Assembly: GCA_017615545.1 (NCBI GenBank)
Contig: JAFZZY010000047.1
Span: forward strand, 62,001-126,000
Length of the DNA stretch: 64,000 nt
Direction: 5' to 3'
Source of the DNA: Lachnospiraceae bacterium
Lineage (GTDB): Bacteria; Bacillota; Clostridia; Lachnospirales; Lachnospiraceae
The notes beneath the pieces are model-generated. The model saw only the letters and a list, made by a program, of their open reading frames with translations, searched no databases and was not told the DNA's origin. The position numbers were made by a program, and so were the translations under genes. How positions within the stretch are numbered: the first letter of the stretch is position 1; each line of letters starts with the position of its first letter. This document shows positions 1 through 8,887 of the stretch, piece after piece.

Positions 1-1803
1 GTTGATCTGCGCATCAAAACCGCAAACCAGACCTTCCTTCGCTTCCACTACCCACGGGATAGCTGCCTCAATATAGTAACCGCCGCCGGCAGTGATCGCC
101 TTACCGATAAAGCCGGTCTTCAAAGCATCATTGACCGTGTTATCGCCGATGGTGACCTTACCCTTGTAGTTCACGCGGTACTGTCCGTCGTCCTCTTCAT
201 AATAAGCGGTGCGCTTATTGTTCTGATCCAGGAACAGTTCCACGGAATCCTGCTCCCAGGCATTGCTGTTGCGGTCAGTGAGATACGAGTCCTTAACGTT
301 TACAAATACGTACAGGTAATCTTCATCCCACATCAGCTTCATGGTTCCGGTCGCTCCGTTCCAAGCGGTGAGCATCGTGTTGATCTGGAATTCTTCACAG
401 TTATCCCAAAGTGCCTCGGGAGAACCGTCGATCTTCGGGGTTCCGTAAGTTGCGGTCGCGCGTGTGCGGTTGTCGCCATAGCCTACTGCGTGGAGTTCCA
501 GATACTTATCCGGATCCAGGACTGCGTAAACAGCTTCCTTCGGAGTGTTGTCTTTATTGAACAGGCACGGGAACTTCTCTTTACGCCAGCTGAAGTTATC
601 CTGCATGCCCCAGAAGGTTACGCGGGCAATGCGGTCCGAATGCTCTTTATACAGTTTGAACAGTTTAGCATAGAATACAGCCTGCTCGATCTCCTGCTTC
701 TTCGTCAAGGCAGATTTACCATTGGCTGCTTCTACGGTAACATCGAGTTCGGTCATGGAGATCTCGATATCCGGAATGCTTTCAAACAACTCGATGGAAT
801 ACTGAACGCTACCGATGGAAGTTCCGCTCTGATAGTGCGCCTGCATACCGATACCGTCGATCGGGATACCGCGCTTCTTGAAATCGCTTACCATCGCATA
901 AACGATGTCGGCCTTATTCTTCTCGTTGAGGTTGTAATCGTTGTAGTAAAGCTTGCAGGTAGGATCTGCTTCTCTTGCGAACTGGAATGCCATCTCGAGG
1001 TAGTCCGGTCCGATGGAGTTGTACCACTGTGACTTACGAAGGCACTTCGTCCAGTCGCCGTCGGCCGGAAGCTTCGCGCCGTCAGCGATCGCCTCGTTGA
1101 CAACGTCCCAGGAAATGAGCTGACCCTTGTAGTGGCCTGCTACGTTGTAGATGTGGTTCTTCAGCTGCTCGATGGCTTCTTCACGGGTCTTCGCATAGCC
1201 GAGGAAGTTACCGGACTGCTGATGCCAGCAAAGGTTATGACCTACGACCAGGATGTTATTGTCCGCCAGTTTCTTTACCATAGCGTCGGTACCGGCGAAG
1301 TTGAACGTACCCTCGGAAGGCTGCATGTACTGCGGCTTCATGTCATTCTCGGGAGTCATAACATTGAAATGCTCTTTTGTCAGTTCAAAACCGGCGCCAT
1401 TCGATGTCGAATAAGCATAGATGGTACCGATCAGGAACATGTCTGCGTACGTATCCTTCAGGGATTTGTACTCGATAAAATCAGCCGTGTTGATCTCAGG
1501 CTCGGTGGGAGCTTCGGTCGTCGGCTCTGCCGTCGTGGGAGCCTCAGTGGTCGGAGCCGCCGTGGTCTCAGGAGCCTTCGTCGTCGGAGCCTCGGTGGAC
1601 GGAGCTGCTGTCGTAGCTTCCGTAGCCGGTGCTGCCGTCGCGTCATCGCTAGGCTTCTGCTGTCCGGACGTAGCCTCAGCAGTCGTTTCATCGGCCGGTG
1701 TGGTCTGGTCATCTTTCTTACCGCAGGCGATCAGGCTAAAGCACAGTGCCATGCAGAGAAGGAGTGACAACCAGCGTTTTACAGTTGCTTGATGTTTCTT
1801 CAT
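1..1803 (-). CDS. GH10 endo-1,4-beta-xylanase lipoprotein with CBM9 (partial, C-terminus beyond window)
   Basis: The frame stays open from the ATG at 1803 to the window edge (601 codons), so the C-terminus is missing. It starts with a lipoprotein signal (basic start, hydrophobic core, lipobox LIAC, lipidated Cys about residue 27), followed by a Thr/Pro/Glu-rich linker with repeated TTEAP units (about 35-100). The GH10 domain follows: WDVVNEA carries the acid/base Glu (about 237) and MTELDV the nucleophile Glu (about 352). From about residue 450 a CBM9-type domain begins (GTPKIDGSPEALW, then MKLMWDEDYLYVFV). The family cuts internal beta-1,4 bonds of xylan; the signal implies attachment to the outer membrane face. 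The start has an AAAGGAG ribosome site. The neighbouring esterase-GH43 fusion fits a shared role in hemicellulose use. Confidence 0.93.
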   Translation of the reverse strand, partial: MKKHQATVKRWLSLLLCMALCFSLIACGKKDDQTTPADETTAEATSGQQKPSDDATAAPATEATTAAPSTEAPTTKAPETTAAPTTEAPTTAEPTTEAPTEPEINTADFIEYKSLKDTYADMFLIGTIYAYSTSNGAGFELTKEHFNVMTPENDMKPQYMQPSEGTFNFAGTDAMVKKLADNNILVVGHNLCWHQQSGNFLGYAKTREEAIEQLKNHIYNVAGHYKGQLISWDVVNEAIADGAKLPADGDWTKCLRKSQWYNSIGPDYLEMAFQFAREADPTCKLYYNDYNLNEKNKADIVYAMVSDFKKRGIPIDGIGMQAHYQSGTSIGSVQYSIELFESIPDIEISMTELDVTVEAANGKSALTKKQEIEQAVFYAKLFKLYKEHSDRIARVTFWGMQDNFSWRKEKFPCLFNKDNTPKEAVYAVLDPDKYLELHAVGYGDNRTRATATYGTPKIDGSPEALWDNCEEFQINTMLTAWNGATGTMKLMWDEDYLYVFVNVKDSYLTDRNSNAWEQDSVELFLDQNNKRTAYYEEDDGQYRVNYKGKVTIGDNTVNDALKTGFIGKAITAGGGYYIEAAIPWVVEAKEGLVCGFDAQIN

Positions 1804-1915
1804 AACATTTCTCCTTTATACTTCAATCCCTCCTGAAGATTGAGGGACCGATTTTCGATCTTCAACTGCAAAATAGATTTATACCATTTTAACAGCGAAA
1901 CAGAACACGAAATTA

Positions 1916-1944
1916 ATTATATACATTTTCGCGAAAAAAATCTA
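1916..1944 (-). promoter_or_regulatory. Probable promoter of the GH10 gene with a palindromic spacer
   Basis: Minus-strand -10 TATAAT (1916-1921) with a weak -35 TAGATT (1939-1944) at 17 nt spacing. The spacer holds the perfect 12-bp palindrome TTTTCGCGAAAA (1926-1937), a plausible repressor operator. The leader to the ATG is about 105 nt and contains a small hairpin (TCCCTC/GAGGGA, 1827-1847). Confidence 0.45.
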
Positions 1945-1987
1945 TCCAAAACTGAGCAAACTTTTCTCAAATAATGTCATGAACAAC

Positions 1988-3118
1988 CTACCAACGTCGC
2001 TTGTCGAACTTCTCCGCCGCTTCCTTCAGAAGGGTGATGATCGGCAAATGCTGTGGGCAGACGCCTTCACATTGACCGCAACCGATGCAATCGGAAGCGC
2101 GAGCCGACTTCGATGTCAGGTTGTTGTAGTAGAATTGCGGGCGCATATCCGTCGGGAATCGACGTGCCGTGTTCACCGCACTGAAGATGTCCGGGATCGA
2201 GATGCCCATCGGGCAGCCCTCGGTACAGTAGCGGCAGGAGGTACAGCCGATCAGCGGCAGGTCATTCATCTTGCGGATGATCTTCTGCAGGGTCTCCTGC
2301 TCCGCCTCCGACAGCGGTTCGAACTCGGCAAATGTATTCAGGTTATCTTCCATCTGTTCTTCGTTCGACATGCCGCTGAGGATCGTCGCGATGCCCGGCA
2401 GGCCGCCGACAAAACGCATGGCCCACGAAGCGACCGAGCGGTCCGGAGAGGTTTCTTTCATCATTTCGACAAAATCATCATCAAGGTTTGCCAGGGTTCC
2501 GCCCTTTACCGGCTCCATGATGATCATCGGGATGTTCTTCTCTTTCAGGATCTGGTACAGTTCTCCGGAATGTACGACCTGATTATCCCAGTCAATGTAA
2601 TTCAACTGGATCTGCACGAATTCCACCTCAGGATGACGCGCCAGGATCGTACGCAACAGGTCGGGCGAACCGTGGAAGGAAAAACCGAAATGACGGATCT
2701 TCCCCTGTTTTTTCATCTCCTGACCCCATTCGAAACTGCCGAGACGCTCATGCTTCTCGTAGTTGTCGCCGTCTTCCAGGCTGTGTAGCAGATAGAAATC
2801 GATAAAATCCAGGCCCGTGCGTTCGAGCTGCTCCGCGAAGATGCGCTCGCGGTCGGCCGCGCTGTTCATGGCCCAGGCAGGAAGCTTCGTTGCAACGGTA
2901 AATGCTTCCCTCGGATAGCGTTTGGTAAGGACCTCCTTCACCGCACGCTCCGACTCACCGCCGTGATACACGTACGCAGTGTCGAAATAGTTGAATCCGC
3001 GCTCCAGATAAGCATCGACCATCTTACACAAAGTGTCGATATCGATCTTGCCATCCTTCTGCGGAAGGCGCATCAGTCCGAAGCCCAGCTTCGGCATTTT
3101 TGCCATGTCCAAACTCAT
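1988..3118 (-). CDS. Aldo/keto reductase with C-terminal 4Fe-4S ferredoxin domain
   Basis: 376 residues. The N-terminal part is an NAD(P)H-dependent aldo/keto reductase barrel (GFGLMRLP near residue 12, the FDTAYVYHGGESE active-site region near 45, and KIRHFGFSFHG). Residues about 290-376 are a ferredoxin-like module with two cysteine clusters, CTSCRYCTEGC and CIGCGQCEGVC, each able to hold a 4Fe-4S centre. Such two-part enzymes are common in anaerobes; the physiological carbonyl substrate is usually unknown. It lies between the xylanase and the esterase-GH43 fusion, so a sugar or aromatic aldehyde released from plant wall material is a reasonable but unproven substrate. Confidence 0.9.
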   Translation of the reverse strand: MSLDMAKMPKLGFGLMRLPQKDGKIDIDTLCKMVDAYLERGFNYFDTAYVYHGGESERAVKEVLTKRYPREAFTVATKLPAWAMNSAADRERIFAEQLERTGLDFIDFYLLHSLEDGDNYEKHERLGSFEWGQEMKKQGKIRHFGFSFHGSPDLLRTILARHPEVEFVQIQLNYIDWDNQVVHSGELYQILKEKNIPMIIMEPVKGGTLANLDDDFVEMMKETSPDRSVASWAMRFVGGLPGIATILSGMSNEEQMEDNLNTFAEFEPLSEAEQETLQKIIRKMNDLPLIGCTSCRYCTEGCPMGISIPDIFSAVNTARRFPTDMRPQFYYNNLTSKSARASDCIGCGQCEGVCPQHLPIITLLKEAAEKFDKRRW

Positions 3119-3158
3119 AATGTAAACCTCCTAAAACATTATTTCTCAGTGCCCGAAA

Positions 3159-3191
3159 GGTCAGAAGCGAGCTTTCGGCTCGTTTCTGACC
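3159..3191 (-). terminator. Strong hairpin between esterase-GH43 and aldo/keto reductase genes
   Basis: GGTCAGAA...TTCTGACC stem with an inner CGAGC/GCTCG stem. The run of T after it on the minus strand is short, so it may terminate only partly or act as a processing or stability hairpin. Confidence 0.5.
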
Positions 3192-3210
3192 CCGGACGCT
3201 GTATATTTAT

Positions 3211-5988
3211 TTACTTGGAAAAACGTACCCCGCTCAGGCTGGCTGTACCGGTTCCGTTGAAGGTCAGGTACAGGGCGCTCGTTCCGTTCAGCTCGATATC
3301 CGCCGTCGATTCGGTCCAGATATTGGCCGAAGATACGGGCAATGTTGCGAGCACCTCGCCATCATATTTCGTACGAACCTCAATTACGCCGTTTGCGTAA
3401 CCGCGGGTGTAGATGCTGATCTTCTTCACGTCCTCAAATGTGAAATACTTGAAGCCGACCGTAGCGTTCTTCGTCATGTTGGCTACATAGCCTTCCGATG
3501 CCGTAACGCCGACACCTTCCTGCATGATCTTCGGATAACGACGGTTCGCTCCGTCTGCCGGATTGCCGCCCACATAGATCGAATGAACGTCCGTGAACAT
3601 GTGGCAGGCAATGTATGCCGGATAATATCCGATGCCGGCCAGAGGTCCGCCGTTCAGACCGCAGGATGTGATCTCGACCTGAGGGATCTTCGTTCCGTTC
3701 TCGGTGATCCGGATCGGCTCTGCGCAGCCCTGACGCTGGAACCATGTTCCGTTGGTGTGACGATGATAGAAAATGTACCACTGCTCTCCAATCTTCACGA
3801 TACCACCGTGGTTGTTCGCACCGTAAGCCATCGGAAGATCCGCAGGCTTGTAACTGTCGATACCCAGATCGCAGTTGGAAACAACAACGCCGCCATAGGT
3901 GAAGCCGGATGTCGGCTGGTCACTCATCGCGTAGCAAAGCTCATGCATTACCTGCGAAGAATAAACGAAGCAATACTTGTCGCCGACCTTGCGGATGGAC
4001 GGAGCCTCGAAAAACGCATGGCCTTCGAAACCGCTGCCCTCGCTGTACATAGCGCCGGGAACGATGAACTTCGGCTCTTCCACGATCGTCAGCATGTCCG
4101 GTCCGAGAACGGTCGCCATCGCGCCGTGACGGCTCTTGTCGCCATGTCCGCAGAAACCGGTGTAGAGGTAGGTCTTGTCGCCCTCGGTCAGCACGCCGGG
4201 ATCGAACTGCGGCTCGTCGGTCGGACGATCGCCCAGACGCACGCCGTTCGTATCATGTACGTAACCATAGAACTGGTACTCACCTGCCGGTGTGTCGCAG
4301 ACTGCTACAGATACTACAGAAACCTTATCCAGAACGTAGTACAGATAGTAACGTCCGTCGGGACCCTGAGTCACATCCGGAGCATACAGGCACATGTGGC
4401 CATCTTCGTTCAGCGGATCCTGGGTCTTGCGGTAAATGGTGCCCTCCAGGCGCCAGTCTTTGAGATTATTGACCGGTGCGGAATAGCAGACATAGTCGCC
4501 CAGACAGAAGGTCTCGCCGCCCCATACATCATGCGAACCGTAAACATAGACACGGTCGCCGAATACATGCGGCTCGCCATCCGGAACGTACTCGTTCGAA
4601 GGCATGTAAGGGTTGTAAACCTGGATCGGACGGTGCGGCTCTTCCTTCTTAGGCGCTGCACCCTTTGCGGTAAACCACATCTCAGCGCGGTTCACGTCAT
4701 TGTACGGCTTCCACTGCGGCATGGGCTGTCCGTCGGCGTCGTTGCCGTTCGGGTCGCCTGTCTTGATGAAGTTCACCCAGTAATTCGCCATCTGGCGTGC
4801 CACATCGTAGTGACGGCCGACAAACGGACGCGAGCATTTCGCCAGGGTCTCGAAGAAGAACCACAGGTCTACGGAATGGAAGGTTCCCGGGAAATCCTTA
4901 CCCGGAATATCCACGTCAAATACATAGTAATAGTTGTCGATGCCGGGCAATGTCTTCTCGTTCATGAGGAAGGCTTCCTTTACGCCGTTCTCCATCATGT
5001 GCGTGAACTTGTTGCCGAACTCATCGTAGGTATGTCCGGCAAATACCGGAACGTTTGCGCGCTTACCCTGCTCGAACAGATCCAGGGTATCGCCGAAGAT
5101 GAACTTGTCATCCTGAATGGTCATGAAACGGATGTGATCCTTCGCATACTCAGCGTACTTGTCACGAATATAGATCGCATCGAGTGCTCTCGCCTCGTCC
5201 AACGTATTTACACCGAGGAACTTAAAGAAATCCTCGCCGCGCTTCTCAGCCTCGTCCAGTTTCGTGTTGATGCGGATCGGGAACTTCGGATCGCTCATCT
5301 TGATGATACCGGAGAAGATACATGCTCCGTGAAGCACATCAAAGTTCTTCGGGTTCTGCAACTGCGCCAGTACGCTTCCGCCGCCGGCCGACTGACCTGC
5401 GATGGTGATCTTCTCAGGATCGCCGCCGAAGTTTGCGATATTACGGTATACCCAGAACAGACCTGCCTGCTGGTCGAGATGACCGAAGTTCGCCGGAGCG
5501 TCCGGATTCTCCTTCGTGATCTCGGGATGACACAGGAAACCGAGGGATGCCAGACGATAGTTTACGCTGACAACTACGATACCACGGCGCGCCAGGCGCT
5601 CGCCGTCAAATTCCATCTCAGACGGATAGCCCCACTGCAGGCCGCCGCCGAAAAACCAAAGCAGAACGGGAAGCTTCTCGTCCGTCTTTTTCGCCGGTGT
5701 CCACACGTTCAGGTACAGACAATCCTCACTCATCGGGATCTCCGGATCCACATGCCACTCACGGCAGTAGATATCCGTTCCCAGACCGGGTGTATCCTGG
5801 ATTCCGATCGGGCCGAACTCAAACGCGTCACGGATGCCTTCCCAGTCCTCAGCGGGCTGCGGCGCTCTCCAGCGGTTTTTGCCTACGGGCGGTGCCGCAA
5901 ACGGGATACCCTTAAACGAGGTGATACGATTGTCCACCGCGGGAAGTCCGCGGACCAGACCGTTTTCTGTCTTACAAACTCTTAACAT
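3211..5988 (-). CDS. Carboxylesterase type B - GH43 glycosidase - CBM6-like fusion
   Basis: 925 residues with three modules and no signal peptide. Residues 1 to about 465 are a carboxylesterase type B: SEDCLYLNVWTP, oxyanion-hole FFGGGLQWG, nucleophile elbow GQSAGGGS near residue 200, and FHSVDLWFFF as a candidate catalytic His. About 465-785 is GH43: VPDGEPHVFGDRVYVYGSHD, LYAPDV and FFEAPSIRK (candidate general acid Glu near 661). The last 130 residues resemble a CBM6/jelly-roll domain. Expected activity is removal of ester groups (acetyl or feruloyl) and of arabinose or xylose from xylo-oligosaccharides. Lack of an export signal suggests intracellular processing of imported fragments. AAAGGAG precedes the ATG. 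The CoA-disulfide reductase gene ends 47 nt upstream, so the two may be co-transcribed. Confidence 0.9.
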   Translation of the reverse strand: MLRVCKTENGLVRGLPAVDNRITSFKGIPFAAPPVGKNRWRAPQPAEDWEGIRDAFEFGPIGIQDTPGLGTDIYCREWHVDPEIPMSEDCLYLNVWTPAKKTDEKLPVLLWFFGGGLQWGYPSEMEFDGERLARRGIVVVSVNYRLASLGFLCHPEITKENPDAPANFGHLDQQAGLFWVYRNIANFGGDPEKITIAGQSAGGGSVLAQLQNPKNFDVLHGACIFSGIIKMSDPKFPIRINTKLDEAEKRGEDFFKFLGVNTLDEARALDAIYIRDKYAEYAKDHIRFMTIQDDKFIFGDTLDLFEQGKRANVPVFAGHTYDEFGNKFTHMMENGVKEAFLMNEKTLPGIDNYYYVFDVDIPGKDFPGTFHSVDLWFFFETLAKCSRPFVGRHYDVARQMANYWVNFIKTGDPNGNDADGQPMPQWKPYNDVNRAEMWFTAKGAAPKKEEPHRPIQVYNPYMPSNEYVPDGEPHVFGDRVYVYGSHDVWGGETFCLGDYVCYSAPVNNLKDWRLEGTIYRKTQDPLNEDGHMCLYAPDVTQGPDGRYYLYYVLDKVSVVSVAVCDTPAGEYQFYGYVHDTNGVRLGDRPTDEPQFDPGVLTEGDKTYLYTGFCGHGDKSRHGAMATVLGPDMLTIVEEPKFIVPGAMYSEGSGFEGHAFFEAPSIRKVGDKYCFVYSSQVMHELCYAMSDQPTSGFTYGGVVVSNCDLGIDSYKPADLPMAYGANNHGGIVKIGEQWYIFYHRHTNGTWFQRQGCAEPIRITENGTKIPQVEITSCGLNGGPLAGIGYYPAYIACHMFTDVHSIYVGGNPADGANRRYPKIMQEGVGVTASEGYVANMTKNATVGFKYFTFEDVKKISIYTRGYANGVIEVRTKYDGEVLATLPVSSANIWTESTADIELNGTSALYLTFNGTGTASLSGVRFSK

Positions 5989-6035
5989 TCTTCTCTCCTT
6001 TTTCCCTTAAGCCTTCCGGCTCTTTATTTACATGA

Positions 6036-7709
6036 TCAAGCAGTGGTCTTCTTACCACTCTCAACAAGCTGATAATAACGGTAGCCGCCTGCGAAATTGT
6101 AGGCTTCGTATCCGTTTGCGACCAGGATCCGGTATGCGAGATAACTGCGCATGCCGCTCTGGCACATTACGTAGACGGGGCGGTCCCTCGGGATCTCATC
6201 CAGACGCTCCCGCAGTTCATCCAGCGGCAGGTTCACAAAACCGCCCACATGGCCGTGCTCATATTCCATGGGCATCCGGACATCCAGCAAAGTTGCCGTG
6301 CCTTCTGCACTCTCCAAAAGTCCCGGGATATCCTCATAAAAGAACTGCTTCAGCGTGCCTTCCTTCAAGTTCTCCAGCATAAAGCCCGCCATGTTCACCG
6401 GGTCTTTTGCCGACGAATACGGCGGCGCATAGGCCAGGTCCAGATCCTTCAGATCCGACGCCTGCATGCCTGCAAACAGCGCCGTAGCCAGCACGTCGAT
6501 CCTCTTATCGACGCCGTCGTGGCCAATGATCTGCGCACCCAGGAGTTTTCCCGTCGCGTGATCTGCCAGCACCTTCAACGTCATCATACTCGCGCCCGGA
6601 AAATACGTCGCATGGGAGGCTGCCGCCAGGATGATCTTATCCGTGGTGTAACCCAACGCCTGAGCCGTTGCTTCATTGATCCCCGTTGTAGCGACCGTCA
6701 GATCAAAGATACGGATGATCGACGAACCCAGGGTCCCCTTATATGCATGGTCCGTTTTCCCACAGATATGATCCGCGGCGATGCGGGCCTGTTTATTGGC
6801 CGGTCCTGCCAGTGCCATCAGGACATCCTTCTGCGTCAGGTGATTGCGGATCGTGACCGCATCACCGACTGCGTAGATATTCGGATCGGAAGTCTGCATG
6901 TGATCATTGACCACAATGCTGTTCTTCGCTCCGAGCTTAAGCCCTGCTTCGGCCGCCAAATGTGTTTCAGGTAAAACTCCGATCGCCAGGATGACCAGAT
7001 CGGATGCAATGCGTTCGCCTCCTGCCAGCGTCGTGACCAGACCGTTCCCGTCCGCCGCGACCGTCTCCACCATGGCGCCCGTGCGCATGTGGATCCCGCG
7101 CCGATACAATTCCGAATGCACCAGCATCGCCATATCCTCATCGAGCGGCATGAACATATGCTTCGCGCCCTGCAGGATGGTGACGTCGATGCCTTTGCGG
7201 ATCAGATTCTCCGCCATCTCCAGGCCGATGAATCCGCCGCCTGCGATCACGGCCTTCTGCGGCGCATGATCCTCGATATACTTCCTTATGGCCAATGTAT
7301 CTTCGACATTTCGCACAGTGAAAACACCCAAAGCATTCACGTCCGCGCCCTTCGGGATCACAGGTTTTGCGCCCGGTGACAAAAGCAACTTATCGTAGCC
7401 TTCCTCGTAAGTCTTCCCCGTCCGCAGATCCTTCACGACCACGGTCTTGGAGTCCGGCCGGATCTCGATCGCCTCGGACAAAACACGCGCATCGATGCGA
7501 TAACGGATGCGGAAACCTTCGGGCGTCTGAACGGTCAGATCCCCGGAATCTTCGATGGCCCCGCCAACGTAATACGGCAGGCCGCAATTGGCATACGAAA
7601 TAAACCCGGAACGTTCCAGGATCACGATCTCTGCATTTTCATCGAGTCTGCGGATACGTGCTGCCGCGGTCGCGCCGCCGGCCACTCCGCCTATGATCAC
7701 AACTTTCAT
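6036..7709 (-). CDS. CoA-disulfide reductase / persulfide reductase with rhodanese domain
   Basis: 557 residues from the ATG at 7709. The frame is open upstream to an ATG at 7781, but that one has no ribosome site and lies in a leader terminator hairpin, whereas AGGTGGG precedes 7709. The N-terminus KVVIIGGVAGGATAAARIRR binds FAD; the active-site Cys is in SYANCGLPYY (about Cys42); a second dinucleotide fold is AVIAGGGFIGLEMAENL. The last 100 residues are a rhodanese domain with its own Cys (VMCQSGMRSYL). This matches the CoADR-Rhd/Npsr class, which reduces CoA disulfide or CoA-persulfides with NAD(P)H and can serve oxidative defence or sulfur-transfer chemistry. Confidence 0.92.
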   Translation of the reverse strand: MKVVIIGGVAGGATAAARIRRLDENAEIVILERSGFISYANCGLPYYVGGAIEDSGDLTVQTPEGFRIRYRIDARVLSEAIEIRPDSKTVVVKDLRTGKTYEEGYDKLLLSPGAKPVIPKGADVNALGVFTVRNVEDTLAIRKYIEDHAPQKAVIAGGGFIGLEMAENLIRKGIDVTILQGAKHMFMPLDEDMAMLVHSELYRRGIHMRTGAMVETVAADGNGLVTTLAGGERIASDLVILAIGVLPETHLAAEAGLKLGAKNSIVVNDHMQTSDPNIYAVGDAVTIRNHLTQKDVLMALAGPANKQARIAADHICGKTDHAYKGTLGSSIIRIFDLTVATTGINEATAQALGYTTDKIILAAASHATYFPGASMMTLKVLADHATGKLLGAQIIGHDGVDKRIDVLATALFAGMQASDLKDLDLAYAPPYSSAKDPVNMAGFMLENLKEGTLKQFFYEDIPGLLESAEGTATLLDVRMPMEYEHGHVGGFVNLPLDELRERLDEIPRDRPVYVMCQSGMRSYLAYRILVANGYEAYNFAGGYRYYQLVESGKKTTA

Positions 7710-7747
7710 AAACCCACCTCGCACGTTCTGTCGTTGTATAAAAAAAC

Positions 7748-7779
7748 GCGACCCGATATCGCTAACGCTACCGAGCCGC
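7748..7779 (-). terminator. Intrinsic terminator inside the leader of the CoA-disulfide reductase gene
   Basis: Minus-strand stem GCGGCTCGGTA / TATCGGGTCGC (11 pairs counting G-U) with a 10-nt loop, followed 1 nt later by seven T (plus-strand A run 7740-7746). It lies after the promoter at 7851-7879 and before the start codon at 7709, so it can attenuate the gene. Confidence 0.65.
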
Positions 7780-7850
7780 ATGATCTATCTATAAAACAAT
7801 ACATGAACTTACTCGTTACTGTGTTTTCTCTCCGCCTTCCACTGCTATTG

Positions 7851-7879
7851 AGTATACCACAGCAGGGGCTGAAAAGCAA
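7851..7879 (-). promoter_or_regulatory. Promoter of the CoA-disulfide reductase gene
   Basis: Minus-strand -35 TTGCTT (7874-7879), 17-nt spacer, -10 TATACT (7851-7856). The predicted start near 7844 gives a leader of about 135 nt containing the attenuator hairpin. Confidence 0.65.
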
Positions 7880-7905
7880 GTAAAACACGTAAACTAACGA
7901 GAGAT

Positions 7906-8703
7906 TTAACCTAGGGTCACATCCAGGATCATCATGAGGACAAACCCCAGCATAAACAGGACCGTGGAAGCATTGGAGTGCTCTCCTTCCGACATCTCGG
8001 GGATCAGCTCCTCGACTACGACGTAGATCATGGCGCCGCCCGCGAAACTGAGGAGATACGGCAGAACAGGGACCACGATACCGGTCAACAGGATCGTGAG
8101 GATAGCCGCGATCGGCTCCACGATACCGGACATGATACCATAAAAACAAGCCTTCCGCTTCTTCATGCCATTGGCCGCAAGGGGCATGGAAATGATGGCG
8201 CCCTCAGGGAAGTTCTGGATCGCCAGACCGATGGACAGGGACAGAGCCGCTGCCAGGGAAATGCCGACATTGCCCGAGGCGAAACCGGCCAGGACGACAC
8301 CTTCCGCCATACCCTCGGGGATGTTATGCAAAACGACCGCCAAAACAAGCATGGTCGATTTATTCAGATTGCTCTCCGGACCTTCTTCGGTGTTATCCAT
8401 GTGCGTATGCGGGATCACGCTGTCCAGAAACAGCAGAAAGATCATGCCGATGCAGAAACCGACCGCCGCAGGAATGAAAGCATAGGTGCCCATTCCGTTC
8501 TCTTTCGCCTTCTCGATCGACGGGATCAACAGGCTCCAGATGCTGGCCGCGACCATGACGCCGGCAGCAAATCCCGTCAGTCCCTTACGAAGACTGTCCT
8601 TCAATTCATTTTTCAGAAACAAAACGCAAAGTGCGCCGAACGCGGTTCCCGCAAAGGGGATCACAAGTCCCAACGTCACCTGTAAAAGTGTTTCTCCGCT
8701 CAT
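7906..8703 (-). CDS. ZIP family metal transporter
   Basis: 265 residues with about eight predicted membrane helices. The two ZIP metal-site motifs are present: HNIPEGMAEG in helix IV and QNFPEGAIISMP in helix V. A short His-containing loop (PHTHMDN) lies between helices III and IV. The family moves Zn(II), Fe(II) or Mn(II) into the cytoplasm. The gene is monocistronic by context, with its own promoter at 8774-8802. No Zur or MntR operator was recognised. Confidence 0.9.
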   Translation of the reverse strand: MSGETLLQVTLGLVIPFAGTAFGALCVLFLKNELKDSLRKGLTGFAAGVMVAASIWSLLIPSIEKAKENGMGTYAFIPAAVGFCIGMIFLLFLDSVIPHTHMDNTEEGPESNLNKSTMLVLAVVLHNIPEGMAEGVVLAGFASGNVGISLAAALSLSIGLAIQNFPEGAIISMPLAANGMKKRKACFYGIMSGIVEPIAAILTILLTGIVVPVLPYLLSFAGGAMIYVVVEELIPEMSEGEHSNASTVLFMLGFVLMMILDVTLG

Positions 8704-8773
8704 TATATGACCTCTATTCTGTCGAATTTCAGTGCGTCCGGCGGCACGTTACTCGACCGCTCGAACGTTTAAT

Positions 8774-8802
8774 AAAATAGCATATATTATATTGAATTTC
8801 AA
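8774..8802 (-). promoter_or_regulatory. Promoter of the ZIP transporter gene
   Basis: Minus-strand -35 TTGAAA (8797-8802), 17-nt AT-rich spacer, -10 TATTTT (8774-8779). Confidence 0.5.
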
Positions 8803-8830
8803 GATGTTCTTATGCGATTTCATAAAAATT

Positions 8831-8856
8831 GCGGGTCGGATATGAGTCCGGCCCGC
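8831..8856 (-). terminator. Terminator of the nitroreductase gene
   Basis: Minus-strand stem GCGGGCCGGA / TCCGACCCGC with one mismatch, 6-nt loop, followed by AATTTTTAT. Confidence 0.75.
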
Positions 8857-8887
8857 TTTGGCTTCAACCTATATTACCGGGAAATGC

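Noticed and set aside
1804-1987. Possible riboswitch upstream of the xylanase gene
   Set aside because: Only one small hairpin and a palindrome in the promoter; no multi-stem fold.
3583-5985. 800-codon open frame on the plus strand opposite the esterase-GH43 gene
   Set aside because: Composition is Val/Arg/Leu-rich with no recognisable domain, no ribosome site, and it is the mirror of a clearly conserved gene; long antisense frames are expected at this G+C and codon bias.
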